Positions 31,711-42,939 are shown, counted from the first letter of the stretch. The stretch: 64,000 nucleotides of DNA from Prorocentrum cordatum (GCA_963575745.1 CAUYUJ010018904.1:423776-487775), one strand, 5' to 3'. Notes: generated by a model from the letters alone, not told the origin. Numbers and translations are program-made.

Positions 31711-32244
31711 GGGCAGGGCAGAGCAATGATGGGGATGATCATAGTACCGCACCAAGTGCCGAGATCTTGTCAGCACTCGCCCATGCCGTCCGAGACCAGT
31801 CAGAGAAGCCGCCTCCAGGGAGTCCAGGTGGTGCTGGATCCTCAGGCGGTGGAGGCGGCCGTGGCGGGCCTCAGGGCCCAGGCGGGCCTAATGGCCCGGG
31901 AGGTCTTGACGAGAGTACCCCTCTGGATCAGTGGCGACAGGTTGGGAACAACCAGAAAGTCGATCTGATGGGCATTCCCGATGTTACAAACATACGGGAG
32001 TGGCAGATGCATGCAGTCCGTGCTGCGGCTGGATCGTCTCCTGAGGTTCAGGAAGCACAGCTTTGGATCATGGAAGCCATGGACCCCTCTGCGGCTAAAG
32101 AACAGCTTAGAGACCCGGGTCGCTTCCGACGCCTCGACACTATGATCGCCACTAACTTGATGGAGAAATTGAACCAACTTCGTAAGAATCGCAATCTTTC
32201 GATTCATCACACTCACTTCTTTCAACAGATCAATCGTATGGAAT

Positions 32245-32763
32245 TTGGCGCCCAGAATTAGAAGAGAGACCCCAGCGGGTGGCCGTGGGAAAGGCGCACA
32301 GCAGCGGACTAGGAGCCAATCCGATCGTTCGCGCGAAAAACAGAGCACGTTGCCGTGTTACCCTTGCTCACGTGATCCTAAGAACTGCCGTGGGCCCCCG
32401 GGCGGTTTCTACAGGCAACGCAGAGCCTTGACCGACGCAGAAATGCTCAAGCGTGACAAGTATGAACCAGCCAAGCTTAACGCGGGCAAGACTCTGGGGC
32501 ATGAGCGCACTGTGAAACTAGCCAATGCCGCTGCTGCCAATGCCCCTTCATCCGCGGGGGGCGGCGGTTCTAGGGCCGCCAGCTCTAGTTCGGAGAGACG
32601 CAGGAGTGATGGAGACAAAGGCAAAGGCAAAGGCAAAAGCAAGGATAAGATCTGTCGTTCTTTCAAGGAGACTGCTGGTTCGCTCAGACCACGCCCAACC
32701 ATCCGCGACACTGGCTCGGCACTGGCGGCCACGCCGCCAGTGCAGACGGGCTGCTTGGAATAA
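32245..32763 (+). pseudogene. Gag C-terminal part in a shifted frame
   Basis: After 32260 the protein-like frame moves by one base: CYPCSRDPKNCRGPPGGFYR (Cys-rich) is followed by Ser/Gly-rich and Lys-rich tails (GKGKGKSKDK) typical of RNA-binding gag ends. The frame change may be decay or a programmed shift. An 11-bp perfect hairpin (32719-32743) lies inside. Confidence 0.55.
32719..32743 (+). repeat. CMA-loop-type hairpin without bulge
   Basis: Eleven perfect pairs GCACTGGCGGC/GCCGCCAGTGC around loop CAC. Confidence 0.85.
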
Positions 32764-32976
32764 TTGCGTTAAGGATAATATGTTTTGCCTTCCTCGCTAG
32801 ACGGACGCGGCGACGCCCGCGTCGGTCAAGCCGAATGCGGGGGGGCAGGAATGTGACCACTGATCCAGTCAGCCTGTGCGCGTTAGCGTGCCCCGCTCCG
32901 TTAGTTCGGGGCCTTCTTGGGCAGAAGCAGGCCGGCCCTCATTTTCCAAAGGCCTCTATAATTACAAGCAGAGGAG

Positions 32977-34371
32977 TTGACAAACACTCTTCCAGTGGAG
33001 AGCCCCTCCAAGAACGCAGGGGGCAAGTTGAGAGTCTCGCAATTATTATTGCCAATGTCCTGCACCCTCTTTCTCGGGACGCTATCAAGATGTATTGGAG
33101 TGACACCCCCCAGCAAGAGCTGCATTCGATCTCAGACAAAGGGTCGGTGCAGATTCCGCGTCCGATTCCACCCCTCGACTGCGGAACCCGCCATCACTTG
33201 TAGGAAGGCGCGTAGCCACGACCTAGAAGAGTTGCCCTCAAGTGACGAAGACAGGTGGAGGTTCCCAGATGATGCGCGCCAGCAGTTGTCCACCCAGTGG
33301 AGAGCATCTGCGGCGGAGGCCCTAATCAAGGCATCAGACCTACAAGATGACGTCTGGCACCTTTGGTTGAGGACCGAGGAGGGGGAAGTGGGCCCACACG
33401 GCACAGCCGCTGCGGGATGCACAGACAAAGATGCTGCATATCTTGGAGCGCTGAGCTTTATCATTGATGTGGGGTGTGGGTATAACATCATAGCGAAAAG
33501 ATATATTTAAAGTGCAGGTGCAATGATATTGATTCGAAAGCTTCCGCAATCGATCGCTCTGAATACTGCCGGGGGAGAGTCAAAAACCCTCGGTTCAGTT
33601 CGCATCGCATGCCCCAAATTTAAGGGTGGTAGTTTTAACGCATTGGTCTTGCCGGAAGCTCCGTGCGCGATCTCGGTAGGAGAGCGGTGCATGGATCACG
33701 GCTTTAGTTTCTTCTGGCCAGCAGGCCGAAGGCCCGACCTTCTGTTGCCCAACGGTCAAATAGTGGACCTGATCGTTGAGGGCAAGATCCCGTACTTGAC
33801 CCTTTCAGGCAAAGAGGCGCTGGGTCAGTGGCTGTGCGCGGTTGCCGCTGGGGAGGGTGAAACTTCCGAGCGGTGGTGTTGGGTGACGCCAGGCGCCAAG
33901 GCATTTCTGGACGATGTGGAATCTGCGGGAGGACCTCCGCCCCATGCTGTTCAGACTCGCGCAACCATAGACTTACATACACATGCATTGATTGGAAACC
34001 ACAGCTATGTTGATGGACGGCCGGCTGAGTTCGCGCCCGTTTTTCCGTCCTCGTTGGACTCTGCGGATACCATTCCTTATTTCTTCCTTTCGCCTCGCGA
34101 GGCTAGCGAATGCGGTTGGATTCGGACACCTACCGGCATCGCTGCCTCCAAATGTCTCTTGACTTTGCCCTGCCACGGCCAAGCCGTCGGTGGGGCCGAC
34201 GATCAGCCCGGCCAAGCCGTGGCCTGCGCAGCCGCATATAAGAGCCCTTACTGGTACGGGGTCTCAGGATACCTTCCCTACGACATGGACCATGGGTTGG
34301 ACTCCGACGCGTGCGACGCGGCCCCGGGCCCGAGGAGGGTGAAGTTGGAGACGCTGACGGCGTCGACCTAG
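32977..34371 (+). pseudogene. Copia aspartic protease region
   Basis: One frame runs from 32977 to 34371, broken by TAA 33508-33510. The active-site segment reads FIIDVGCGYNIIAKR (near 33456-33500). Proteases of this family have D-T/S-G, so DVG suggests loss of activity. Downstream CAISVGERCMDHGFSFFWPA and the LLPNGQIVDLIVEGKIPYL segment are the expected protease C-terminal pattern in dinoflagellate Copia elements. Two hairpins of the CMA-loop family (34168-34195 and about 34203-34220) fall in the linker to integrase. Confidence 0.75.
34168..34195 (+). repeat. CMA-loop hairpin
   Basis: Inner helix ACGGC/GCCGT, loop CAA, bulged C at 34188, outer arm of seven pairs (CCCTGCC with GGTGGGG, two wobbles). 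Confidence 0.8.
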
Positions 34372-35810
34372 TCGACATCGACGCACCGTCAGATCCAGAC
34401 CCTGATGATGCAGAGGTTGCGGTGTCGGGTTCCCTTGCCGAGCAACTTTAGAAGGCCGCAGCCTCCTTCGCGCATCTCCTAACTCATACTCCCAAGAACC
34501 CATATTGTTCAGTATGCAAATGGGCCAAAGCTCTCAGACGACAGCAGCGCAAAGCGCGCAACAAAGGGCTGAAGGTTCCCCGCCCATACGCTAACCCCAC
34601 TTCGTTTGGACACCTGACGACGATGGATCATTGGTTTGCGATGGATGAACTCTCGCGGGGGCTCCACGACGAGACCGCGCGTGTGACTTTTCGCGACCGA
34701 GCAACTGATTTTCTCGCCGCTCAGGGTGTACACGACAAGTCTGCGGTTCACATTTTTAACTTCTTAATAAACCTTAAAACCCCGGGAGAGACGTCAGAAT
34801 ATTGTTGTGCAGATGGTGCGCAAGGGCATGTTACGAGCTCAAGAATTGCCCATGATCCTACCATCCCAGGAAACAAGAAGCAACACGCTGTAGCTGAACG
34901 TGCAAACGGCGTGGCACAGATGGGGACCCAGGCTCTTCTTATGCAGGCCGGTCTTCCACCGCCATACTGGAGGTATGCCGTCAGATAATTTTGTCTCTGC
35001 TACAACGCCAGGACCCCTGAAGAGGGGAAGTCTAGTTGGGAGCGTCGCTTTGGACATCAGTTTGAGGCACCGCTTCTTCCCTTCGGGCCCCTTGTGCGTC
35101 ACGTGCCCCCGCCAGAGTCGAGATTTCGGACCGCCGAGACCGGTGGTGCAATGATTCCTGGGTTATACCTAGGGTATGTACACAAAGCGGGGGGTATGGT
35201 TGGTCCAGAGAGCTATGTAGTTCCGCTTAGACAGCTAGACGGCCTTAACATGGAATCAGGGCGCACGCCCGACGGCAAGCGACCCGCCATTGAGAAGTCC
35301 GATCAAGTCTATAGCAGCATCCTAGGTAGCACTGCTGATGACCAATCGCCACAGTTTCCCATGAGGAAAGCGTACGAGAAGGCGATGACTGAAGCGCGCT
35401 CCGCTACGATCCCCCCCGCTGGCGAAGCCGCGGCCGCCCCAGACGGTTCGGGGCAGGGGGCAGGAGCGCAACCGGTCCATCCGTTTTGCGCAGAGGACCC
35501 CGCCGTGATTACGCCGCCGCTTCCCCGAGGAGGCGAGGACCCCGAGGCCGATTTCGACGATGACGACAGTCCGGGGGGGTTGTGTGTGGACGACGAGCCT
35601 GCGGTCATTGAAGGTCGGGGCCCGCAGCGAGACTCTCGCCCAGATGAAGATCAAGATCTCATATTGAGTACCGTTTGGATCGACAATCTAACTTTTCGGC
35701 GGCCAAGCCGCGCGAAAGTGTTCCCGGGAAAGGGCAGCTCTTTGCTCGCACGACTCAGAACCTTGATACGATGGAATACTACGAGGGTCGGCGCACTGTC
35801 GTTGGTCTAA
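34340..35810 (+). pseudogene. Copia integrase region
   Basis: In the frame of 34473 onward a zinc-binding HHCC module reads HLLTHTPKNPYCSVCKWAK. The first catalytic Asp is in HLTTMDHWF and the catalytic Glu in HAVAERANG, followed by the usual W...A...C..N pattern broken by TAA 34986-34988. The segment that should hold the second Asp reads YCCADGAQGHV. The C-terminal region continues with PGLYLGYVHKAGG (35150-35210) and acidic linker sequence. A TAG at 34369 and a frameshift near 34340 separate it from protease. Confidence 0.8.
35693..35718 (+). repeat. CMA-loop hairpin with A/T-rich outer arm
   Basis: Inner helix GCGGC/GCCGC, loop CAA, bulged G at 35712, outer arm TTTTCG/CGAAAG. The A/T pairs show the pairing is not just a by-product of GC content. 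Confidence 0.85.
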
Positions 35811-36159
35811 CGAAAGATGAGCTAACACAAAAGCTTCCATTGACAGGTCGTCGCAAAAACATGCAGCATACGAGTTGCATTTTATTACGATCCCGATTAT
35901 GTTCCCGTGACTCGAGTGTGGGTTACAGACCCAGATCCAAAGCGCGGTGCCCAATGGCTAAAGAAATTGCCCGAATCCACCAATCCCGGCATTCATCCTG
36001 GGCGCTGGTTCAACGTGAATCAGGCCCAGCGCCGAGCGGCCGTTGAGCAATACAAGGCCGAAAAGAGAGGGTTCTTTGGTATTGACGACCCTGGCCCTTG
36101 TCTTGCCCTCTTGCGCGATATAGGCTTGGACGTGGAAGTTCCAGCGACTCCAACCGAGC

Positions 36160-36183
36160 CCGCGGCGGCCAAGCCAGCCGCGG
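36160..36183 (+). repeat. CMA-loop hairpin
   Basis: Inner GGC/GCC, loop CAA, bulged A at 36176, outer arm CCGCGGC/GCCGCGG perfect. Confidence 0.85.
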
Positions 36184-36415
36184 CTCGTCCACTATCTGAG
36201 GGGGATACTGCTTATCTTGCGACACGCCCAAAGGCAAGGAGAGCCGCTCCATGGGTCGTTGAGCGATTTCGGCGACAGGCGGCACAGGGCGGCCAAGCCG
36301 CAGCTGTGGCCACCGACTCCTCCGTGGAAGAAGACTCAGACGATTGCTTTTCGGATGATGAGGCCGTTTGGTGGAAGCAGACTTGGCACGGTGGTGCTAT
36401 CGCACGTGATGGGGA

Positions 36416-36439
36416 TCCCTCCGGCCAAGTCGGTAGGGG
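36416..36439 (+). repeat. CMA-loop hairpin
   Basis: Inner CCGGC/GTCGG (one wobble), loop CAA, bulged T at 36434, outer TCCCT/AGGGG (one wobble). Confidence 0.8.
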
Positions 36440-36614
36440 TCCATTATCTGATGCGGAATCTGAGGTGACACAAGAGGCAAGCCAGACCTCGAGTCCGGCG
36501 GCCGCCGCGTCGCGGCGAAGCGTGCCTCGGATGCCGCGACAGCATAGCTCGGCCCCAATGCCCGGTCACCGCGAAAATGAAAGATTTGATTTGGATTACC
36601 TGTACAAGCCTTCT

Positions 36615-36651
<37 letters not shown>

Positions 36652-37439
36652 TCTCAGTCGTTGAAGAGCCCTTTCAACTCCCCAATGAATGGCGACAGAC
36701 TCGGATCGATGCCGCTGTAGCGCGATCGATTTCCAAAGTCGAAGCCCAGGCTAACCAAGATGCCAAGGCCGCTTTGAGGAAAGAGTGGGACCGATTGCGA
36801 GAAATAGGCACATGGGACGAGACAGGCGTCAAGGAAGATGCTGATGTTGTTGCAGAACTCAAAGGGAGGACTGCTCACTTTGGTCGTCTGTTCGCGATAC
36901 TTGTCGAAAGGAATTCCGAGCTGCCGCTAGGGCACAAGGGCCGCCAATATAAAGGTCGGGTCGTCTTCGACGGCTCCAGCGTGAGAGATCAGAATAAATA
37001 GGTGGCTTTGTTTCAGGAACTTTCCAGCAGCCCTGCTACAATGCAGGCTAGCAAAGCAGCTGACACCCTACGTGCTCTTGAAGGTCATAGTATTGAACAA
37101 GCCGACGCCCGTCAGGCCTACACTCAGTCAAATCTGGGTGGCACCCCGACATGGGTGTTTTTGCCCCGCGATGAGTGGCCTGAGTCCTGGTCGCATATGC
37201 GCAATCCCGTATGCCCATTGATTTTATCCTTGTACGGACACCCTGATTCAGGGGGGTATTGGGGGCAACATTGCGAGGGGCACGTTACGGCCAACGGTTT
37301 TATCAAATGCAGCCCATGGCGCAGATGTTTTTTTCCCAACCATCCTGTGGTGTTGGGTCCTCGTTTTGAAGAGACGGTGCCCGCGTCCTCTCCTCCTCCT
37401 CCTCCCCCTCCTCCTCCCTCCTCCCCCTCGTCCCTGCGT

Positions 37440-39250
37440 TTCACCCACCCAGGGCAGCGCTTCGTAGCCCCATAGGGAGCTCCACCGAAGGCCCCAGTGG
37501 GGGTGTTCGCATGCGGTTCCCCCACCCAGGGCAGCGTTTCGTGGCCCCATAGGGAGCTCCACCGAAGGCCCCAGTGGGGGTGTTCGCATGCGGTTCCCCC
37601 ACCCAGGGCAGCGTTTCGTAGCCCCATAGGGAGCTCCACCGAAGGCCCCAGTGGGGGTGTTCGCATGCGGTTCCCCCACCCAGGGCAGCGTTTCGTGGCC
37701 CCATAGGGAGCTCCACCGAAGGCCCCAGTGGGGGTGTTCGCATGCGGTTCCCCCACCCAGGGCAGCGTTTCGTAGCCCCATAGGGAGCTCCACCGAAGGC
37801 CCCAGTGGGGGTGTTCGCATGCGGTTCCCCCACCCAGGGCAGCGTTTCGTGGCCCCATAGGGAGCTCCACCGAAGGCCCCAGTGGGGGTGTTCGCATGCG
37901 GTTCCCCCACCCAGGGCAGCGTTTCGTAGCCCCATAGGGAGCTCCACCGAAGGCCCCAGTGGGGGTGTTCGCATGCGGTTCCCCCACCCAGGGCAGCGTT
38001 TCGTGGCCCCATAGGGAGCTCCACCGAAGGCCCCAGTGGGGGTGTTCGCATGCGGTTCCCCCACCCAGGGCAGCGTTTCGGCCCCATAGGGAGCTCCACC
38101 GAAGGCCCCCGCATGCGGTTCCCCCCCAGGGCAGCGTTTCGTAGCCCCATAGGGAGCTCCACCGAAGGCCCCAGTGGGGGTGTTCGCATGCGGTTCCCCC
38201 ACCCAGGGCAGCGTTTCGTGGCCCCATAGGGAGCTCCACCGAAGGCCCCAGTGGGGGTGTTCGCATGCGGTTCCCCCACCCAGGGCAGCGTTTCGTGGCC
38301 CCATAGGGAGCTCCACCGAAGGCCCCAGTGGGGGTGTTCGCATGCGGTTCCCCCACCCAGGGCAGCGTTTCGTAGCCCCATAGGGAGCTCCACCGAAGGC
38401 CCCAGTGGGGGTGTTCGCATGCGGTTCCCCCACCCAGGGCAGCGTTTCGTGGCCCCATAGGGAGCTCCACCGAAGGCCCCAGTGGGGGTGTTCGCATGCG
38501 GTTCCCCCACCCAGGGCAGCGTTTCGTAGCCCCATAGGGAGCTCCACCGAAGGCCCCAGTGGGGGTGTTCGCATGCGGTTCCCCCACCCAGGGCAGCGTT
38601 TCGTGGCCCCATAGGGAGCTCCACCGAAGGCCCCAGTGGGGGTGTTCGCATGCGGTTCCCCCACCCAGGGCAGCGTTTCGTAGCCCCATAGGGAGCTCCA
38701 CCGAAGGCCCCAGTGGGGGTGTTCGCATGCGGTTCCCCCACCCAGGGCAGCGTTTCGTGGCCCCATAGGGAGCTCCACCGAAGGCCCCAGTGGGGGTGTT
38801 CGCATGCGGTTCCCCCACCCAGGGCAGCGTTTCGTGGCCCCATAGGGAGCTCCACCGAAGGCCCCAGTGGGGCTCTCGCATGCGGTTCCCCCACCCAGGG
38901 CAGCGTTTCGTGGCCCCATAGGGAGCTCCACCGGAGGCCCCAGTGGCTGCTCTCGCATGCGGTTCCCCCACCCAGGGCAGCGCTTCGTGGCCCCATGGGG
39001 AGCTCCACCGAAAGCCCCCGTGGCGCAGTTCGCATGCGCTTCCCCCACCCAGGGCAGCGTTTCGTGGCACCATAGGGAGCTCCACCGAAGGCCCCAGTGG
39101 CGCAGTTCGCATGCGGTTCCCCCACCCAGGGCAGCGTTTCGTAGCCCCATAGGGAGCTCCACCGAAGGCCCGCCCCGGCGGCGCAGTCCGCATGCGGTTC
39201 CCCCATCCAAGGCAGCGCTTCGTGGCCCCATATGGAGCCCCACCGAAAGC
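37440..39250. repeat. 77-bp tandem array with 154-bp dimer order, inside RT
   Basis: About 23 units of 77 bp (core GGGAGCTCCACCGAAGGCCC, GTTCGCATGCGGTTCCCCCA, CCCAGGGCAGCGTTTCGT). Units alternate between CGTAGCCCC and CGTGGCCCC, so the real period over most of the array is 154 bp. The register slips near 38079-38140, 38294 and 38833. Central units are nearly identical; units beyond 38870 are diverged, as expected when arrays expand from the middle. 77 is not a multiple of three and the minus strand of the unit has no stops, so three overlapping minus-strand frames of 606-711 codons appear; they are artefacts. Confidence 0.95.
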
Positions 39251-39259
39251 GGCACCCAC

Positions 39260-40650
39260 AACGCGTTACCAACAATTGCTTATGGTTGGGTCTTTCGCCA
39301 GGATAATTTTCACACAGGCTTGAAACTCTTCTTGATCATCTACGTGGATGATTTCAAGCTGGCAGGCCCTGCCGACAAGCCAGCCCAAGGATGGAAGCTG
39401 TCGCAATCCCCATCTCCTTATTGCCCCAAAGGTATAGAGATAGACCCCCCGACAGCGGTCGGACGATGTGTAGGATGCGAGCACCGGCTATCCACGCAGC
39501 TTGTCGAGTGGCAAGGTGAGCTGCCCACGATTCTGGACCCGCCGCCTCCTAAAGTTAAGAAGAACGCATCCGTCCCAGACGAGAGTGACGAGGAGGAAAC
39601 GGGGGGTGACTCAGCGGCCCAGCCGCCTGAGCCATACAAACCTAGAGAACCCAAACAGGCCAGAGTCATAGAGTACGACATGACTGAATTCTTCGAATCC
39701 TGTGTTACAGTATATGCCCAACGCACAGATACTAACCCAGCTACGTATCCTGCTGCAGGCACTAGTTTTGGCCCCGAACTTGCCGACCTCGAGGACGGCC
39801 AAGGCGGGCCTCGAGGCGAAGTTTGCCCTCCTGCGGAGGAGGCCATAGCGTCAGCCATGAACATCAGCGTTGACGTTGGGCCCCTTGACCAAGAGGTCGT
39901 CGCGCACGGCCTCGGTGCCGCAGCAGCCAGCCCCAACGATCCGGAGCCGCCGCCCCAGTTGGGCGTCCTCCAGCCAATTGCGGCGAAAGTCTTGATGAAG
40001 ATCCTATACGGTGCAAGAATGACTCGGTATGACCTTCTCCGCGCCGTTTGTCACATAGCGAGTTGCATTACCAAATGGACAGAGCAGCAAGACATTGATA
40101 TTTCCCGCCTCATTTGTTATATCAAATGTGTTTCTCACTACCGCATGTTTTCATGGGTAGGAGATAGAATGGAGGATGTCTTGTTGAAGCAATACTCCGA
40201 TGCGGATCTGGCCAGTGACATCCGAACACACAGGAGCACGAGTGCCAGTTATCAAGCGATTTGGGGCCCATACACCAGAGCAGGGCAGTCTATGGGATCT
40301 CAGCGAGAGACATGCGTTCCCCGCAGCACCCTTGAGGCTGAGATTGTGGCTGCCGACCTTGCCCTGCGAAAAGAGCTGCTTGCAGCTCTTCCGCTTTCTG
40401 GGAAATATTGCTTGGAAGACAAATGCGCTGCCTTTTCTTAGAAGATAGCCAGGCAATTTGCCAGGTCATTAAAGCAGGAGGGCCCGTGAAGCTTATGCAC
40501 CTCCCGTGCGCTCATCGCATCGACGCTGCCGCAGTATCTGAACAGTTTTCCCGAGGCATCGTGGAACTTCAGCACGAACGGACACAAAATGAGGCTGCCG
40601 ACATTGGAACGAAGAGATTCATAGACCCTTTGGCCTGGGTTAAGGTAATA
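39260..40650 (+). pseudogene. C-terminal half of Copia RT and RNase H
   Basis: It resumes as LFLIIYVDDFKLAGPADK, with the catalytic YVDD at 39341-39352, then the GW segment and GCEH typical of the RT end. After an acidic linker come KILYGARMTRYDLLRAVCHI and RNase H: KQYSDADLASDIRTHRSTSA, then STLEAEIVAADLAL. A frameshift near 40435 separates the last piece (LEDSQAICQVIKAGG ... NEAADIGTKRF), the expected RNase H end. The domain matches its expected length only if the 77-bp array is ignored. Confidence 0.85.
39610..39631 (+). repeat. CMA-loop hairpin
   Basis: Inner GCGGC/GCCGC, loop CCA, bulged C at 39627, outer CTCA/TGAG. Confidence 0.85.
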
Positions 40651-40822
40651 TAATTCTTGTCAACGTAGTGACTCCCAAGTTCTGGACCGCCCAGCGGTAC
40701 CGAGATTATTTGGATTCGATGTTTTCAGACGGCCCCCCCCCCTGAGGCCCGGGGGGATTCCCAAGCCCCGTTGAAGTCCGAGTTCGGCCTTGCGGAGAGG
40801 AGCTGTTGCACCCAGTAAAAAG

Positions 40823-41140
40823 ATGAATGAGAAGAAGAAGCGTCTCAACAAGGGTAAGCCCGCTGTGCATCCCCCCAAACCAATAAATATTCCAGCGGCA
40901 CCGAACGGCGCCGAGCGCCCGGCTGCCACCGACGACGCCCCCGGCCAAGCCGCGGTGGCAAACGCGCCCGGCCAAGCCGTGGCAGCGAGTGCAATTACTC
41001 CCGTTACGAAGAGCCAAGCCGCGGTGGCAAACGCATCCGGCCAAGCCGTGGCAGCGAGTACAATTACTCTTGTTACGAAGAGAGAAGGTTCCAGGAGAAG
41101 CCCCGATAAACCCAGGTCAAAGGAGGAGGTTGGAATGTGA
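40823..41140 (+). CDS. Small basic ORF with an internal duplication (unrecognised)
   Basis: ATG 40823 (MNEKKKRLNKGKPAVHPPKP) opens 105 codons, Lys-rich at the start and Ala-rich in the middle. A ~78-bp segment coding GQAVAASAITPVTK... is duplicated, with CMA-loop hairpin cores at each junction. No function is recognised. It is the first frame after RNase H. Confidence 0.4.
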   Translation: MNEKKKRLNKGKPAVHPPKPINIPAAPNGAERPAATDDAPGQAAVANAPGQAVAASAITPVTKSQAAVANASGQAVAASTITLVTKREGSRRSPDKPRSKEEVGM

Positions 41141-41143
41141 GCG

Positions 41144-42330
41144 ATGTTTGACCTAGCTGAGAGTGAAAGTGAGTCTGATACATCGGATCTGTCAAGAATG
41201 AAATGTGATGAGCAGTCGCAGCCCGAGCCAGTTAACACCGAGCAAGAAGAAGACACGCTTGGTTACAACCTTCTTCTTCCTCGCCTTCCTCCTGCTGCTG
41301 CTAGCTTTCAGAATAAGAAGGATCACTGGACACAACACGGAAAGAGCCTTAGACGTTGGCACTTCGTTCCGAGACTTGTCACGTTCACACTCGTGAATAC
41401 AGATTGCCCAGTTGACCCAGACAGACTAGCTGATCAGCGTCGTACGTATGCGATCAACGCCCGCCATGGTTTAACTATTGACCGTGCGGATAACTGGCGT
41501 GATGAAGATGTAAAGTATCATCACCCCTTTGAGCAGAATCCGAACGGCGATCCCAGCGATGGCGATTATCATCCAAGTAGATGGACCGGCTGAACAGAGT
41601 TCTGGATCCGGGACGATTGCGCTCCGGCCACCCAGTGGACCGGGGATCGATTCTTATTAGAATATTGTTGTGGCCCTGAGAGCAGGATTGGTAACCCCAG
41701 GAATTTCGTTGATTGTTCTTGTAAGGTGATACGGTATACGGAGAAGGAGGATATGGGAACCGATAAATGAAAATATTGGCCCTGAAGGACATTAAGAAGT
41801 TCAGAGGACAACACATAGTTCTATGGGGCTCAATGCCCTGTACGGGCGGTTCCCCCTGGCAATGCGTGAATGCAGCCCACTATTTTCGCACTGGCATTCA
41901 TAGAGCGATGCGCAGGCTTCGGGGTATTAGGACCGACCTCAGATTTCTGTTTTGGAACTTCCGCGAGATTGCCCGTGCTGTGCACAAAGCGGGGGGTGCA
42001 GTTTGTCTTGAGTGGCCTACTCAGTGCAATTATCGGAGGGACCCCTAGGTGAAAGAGTTCATGAGAGAGCTAGGTTTTGTCAAAGCGGCGACGCATGGGT
42101 GTGCGTATGGTTTGAGGGACAGGGAAATTTCATGGAAAAGCCCTGGACGATTGCATCTACATCTCACGACGTAATTGAGGGACTCGAGCGCAGATGTGAC
42201 GGCACGCATGAGCATGTTGAGGCCAGAGGCAAGGATTGTAAGTCAGCAGAAGATTATATTCATGCTTTTGCCCAGCAAGTCCGCATCGCTGTTGCTCGTG
42301 CTGCTGAGCGCATGTTGTCATCTCGTCATC
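41144..42330 (+). pseudogene. Methyltransferase-like domain carried by the LTR element
   Basis: The first frame (41144-41593) has an acidic start, then RRWHFVPRLVTFTLVNTD. After TGA 41591-41593 the same frame continues FLLEYCCGPESRIGNPRN, which looks like the SAM-binding motif I (E-x-C-C-G-x-x-S-x-x-G). A shift near 41765 brings LWGSMPCTGGSPWQ (41815-41860), with a Pro-Cys pair placed as in motif IV of cytosine methyltransferases, and AVCLEWPTQCNYRRDP. After TAG 42046-42048 the frame goes on (FMRELGFVKAATHGCAYGL), and a last shift gives FMEKPWTIASTSHDVIEGL and CDGTHEHVEARG. I recall this block order from other dinoflagellate retroelement proteins. Whether it acts on DNA or at all is unknown; this copy is broken at least four times. 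Confidence 0.55.
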
Positions 42331-42661
42331 ATTCTGTCTCCTCTTCTAATTCCACGTGTGCCGCTGCCGTTTTGTCTCCAGAGCTTGCGCGGGCCACCCG
42401 CCGGCCGGCCCCCCCTCGGACCGCGCCGCCGCCTCGCTGCGGCTGCGCGGGCCCCGCCTGCCGCGGCCCCCGCGCGCCCGATTGGTCATTGGCCGAACCC
42501 ATGTGTCAACCGCCGGATATTCCAGCGGCCCAGCCGTCGGGGGAGGATGTGACATCGGTTTGCTCGGATGATCCCATGTGCGACCCCGCCTCGGACTTGC
42601 CCGATGGCGACGGAGCCCTAGCTGGATCAAAAGGACAGGCCCCTCCCAAAGCGGATAAAGA

Positions 42662-42695
42662 GGCGCCCCCATCGGCCCGGCCGAGTGGGGGCGCT
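42662..42695 (+). repeat. CMA-loop hairpin, longest outer arm
   Basis: Inner TCGGC/GCCGA, loop CCG, bulged G at 42685, outer arm GCGCCCCCA/TGGGGGCGC perfect plus a terminal wobble: 15 pairs with one bulge. Confidence 0.95.
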
Positions 42696-42721
42696 ATCCC
42701 GTCGGCCCAGCCGGTTGGGAT
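42696..42721 (+). repeat. CMA-loop hairpin
   Basis: Directly follows the previous one. Inner TCGGC/GCCGG (one wobble), loop CCA, bulged T at 42715, outer ATCCCG/TGGGAT. Confidence 0.9.
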
Positions 42722-42939
42722 GATGCCTGATCCTTTTAGCCCCAGCGATGTTATGATGGATGTGGACATCGAGATGGAGGGCGGCGTTGAAGTTCGCGCA
42801 GCGGAGATTGCAGCTCGCAAGAGAGCTACTCCTGCTCTTGCTGACGACGGCAAGCCTGCCAAGAGGACAGCCGTCTCATCTCGCGGGAAACACAGTGCCC
42901 ACGATGAGCAAACTGTTTTTTCTTTGTTGGCCCGGCAAG

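Larger units (their letters stand above)
29373..32241 (+). pseudogene. Copia gag region, interrupted
   Basis: ATG 29373 lies 46 bases after the LTR. One reading frame is kept to about 32260 but is broken by TAA 30264-30266, TAG 30966-30968 and TGA 31242-31244. An acidic/Pro-rich start is followed by a Cys-rich block (residues ~205-265; CxxCxDVCPNCG, CEDCF), a long helical region rich in Ala/Gln/Glu, and a second Cys cluster (CSICSNPKVGSCATCG). A Gly/Pro-rich linker leads to a helical capsid-like part (WQMHAVRAAAGSSPEVQEAQ, HHTHFFQQINRMEFG). The assignment to gag rests on position and composition, as dinoflagellate gag proteins share little similarity with others. Confidence 0.7.
35907..37375 (+). 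pseudogene. Linker and N-terminal half of Copia reverse transcriptase
   Basis: 35907-36640 is a linker rich in Ala/Pro/Ser with several CMA-loop hairpins and a (GA)n tract (36615-36651) coding RERERERE. Reverse transcriptase begins about 36650: TAHFGRLFAILVERNSELP, GRVVFDGSSVRDQNK, TAG (36999-37001), then in the same frame EQADARQAYTQ and LSLYGHPDSGGYWGQHCE. These are conserved Copia RT blocks (ADA..AY, LYGHPDSG). The domain then runs into a Ser/Pro-coding CCTCCTCC stretch and the 77-bp array. Confidence 0.85.

Noticed and set aside
37124-39275. Three overlapping minus-strand frames of 606-711 codons with a repeated GAFGGAPYGATKRCPGW pattern.
   Set aside because: They arise because the 77-bp unit has no stops on the minus strand and 77 is not a multiple of three. 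The plus strand carries RT on both sides, so the array is an insertion and not a gene.
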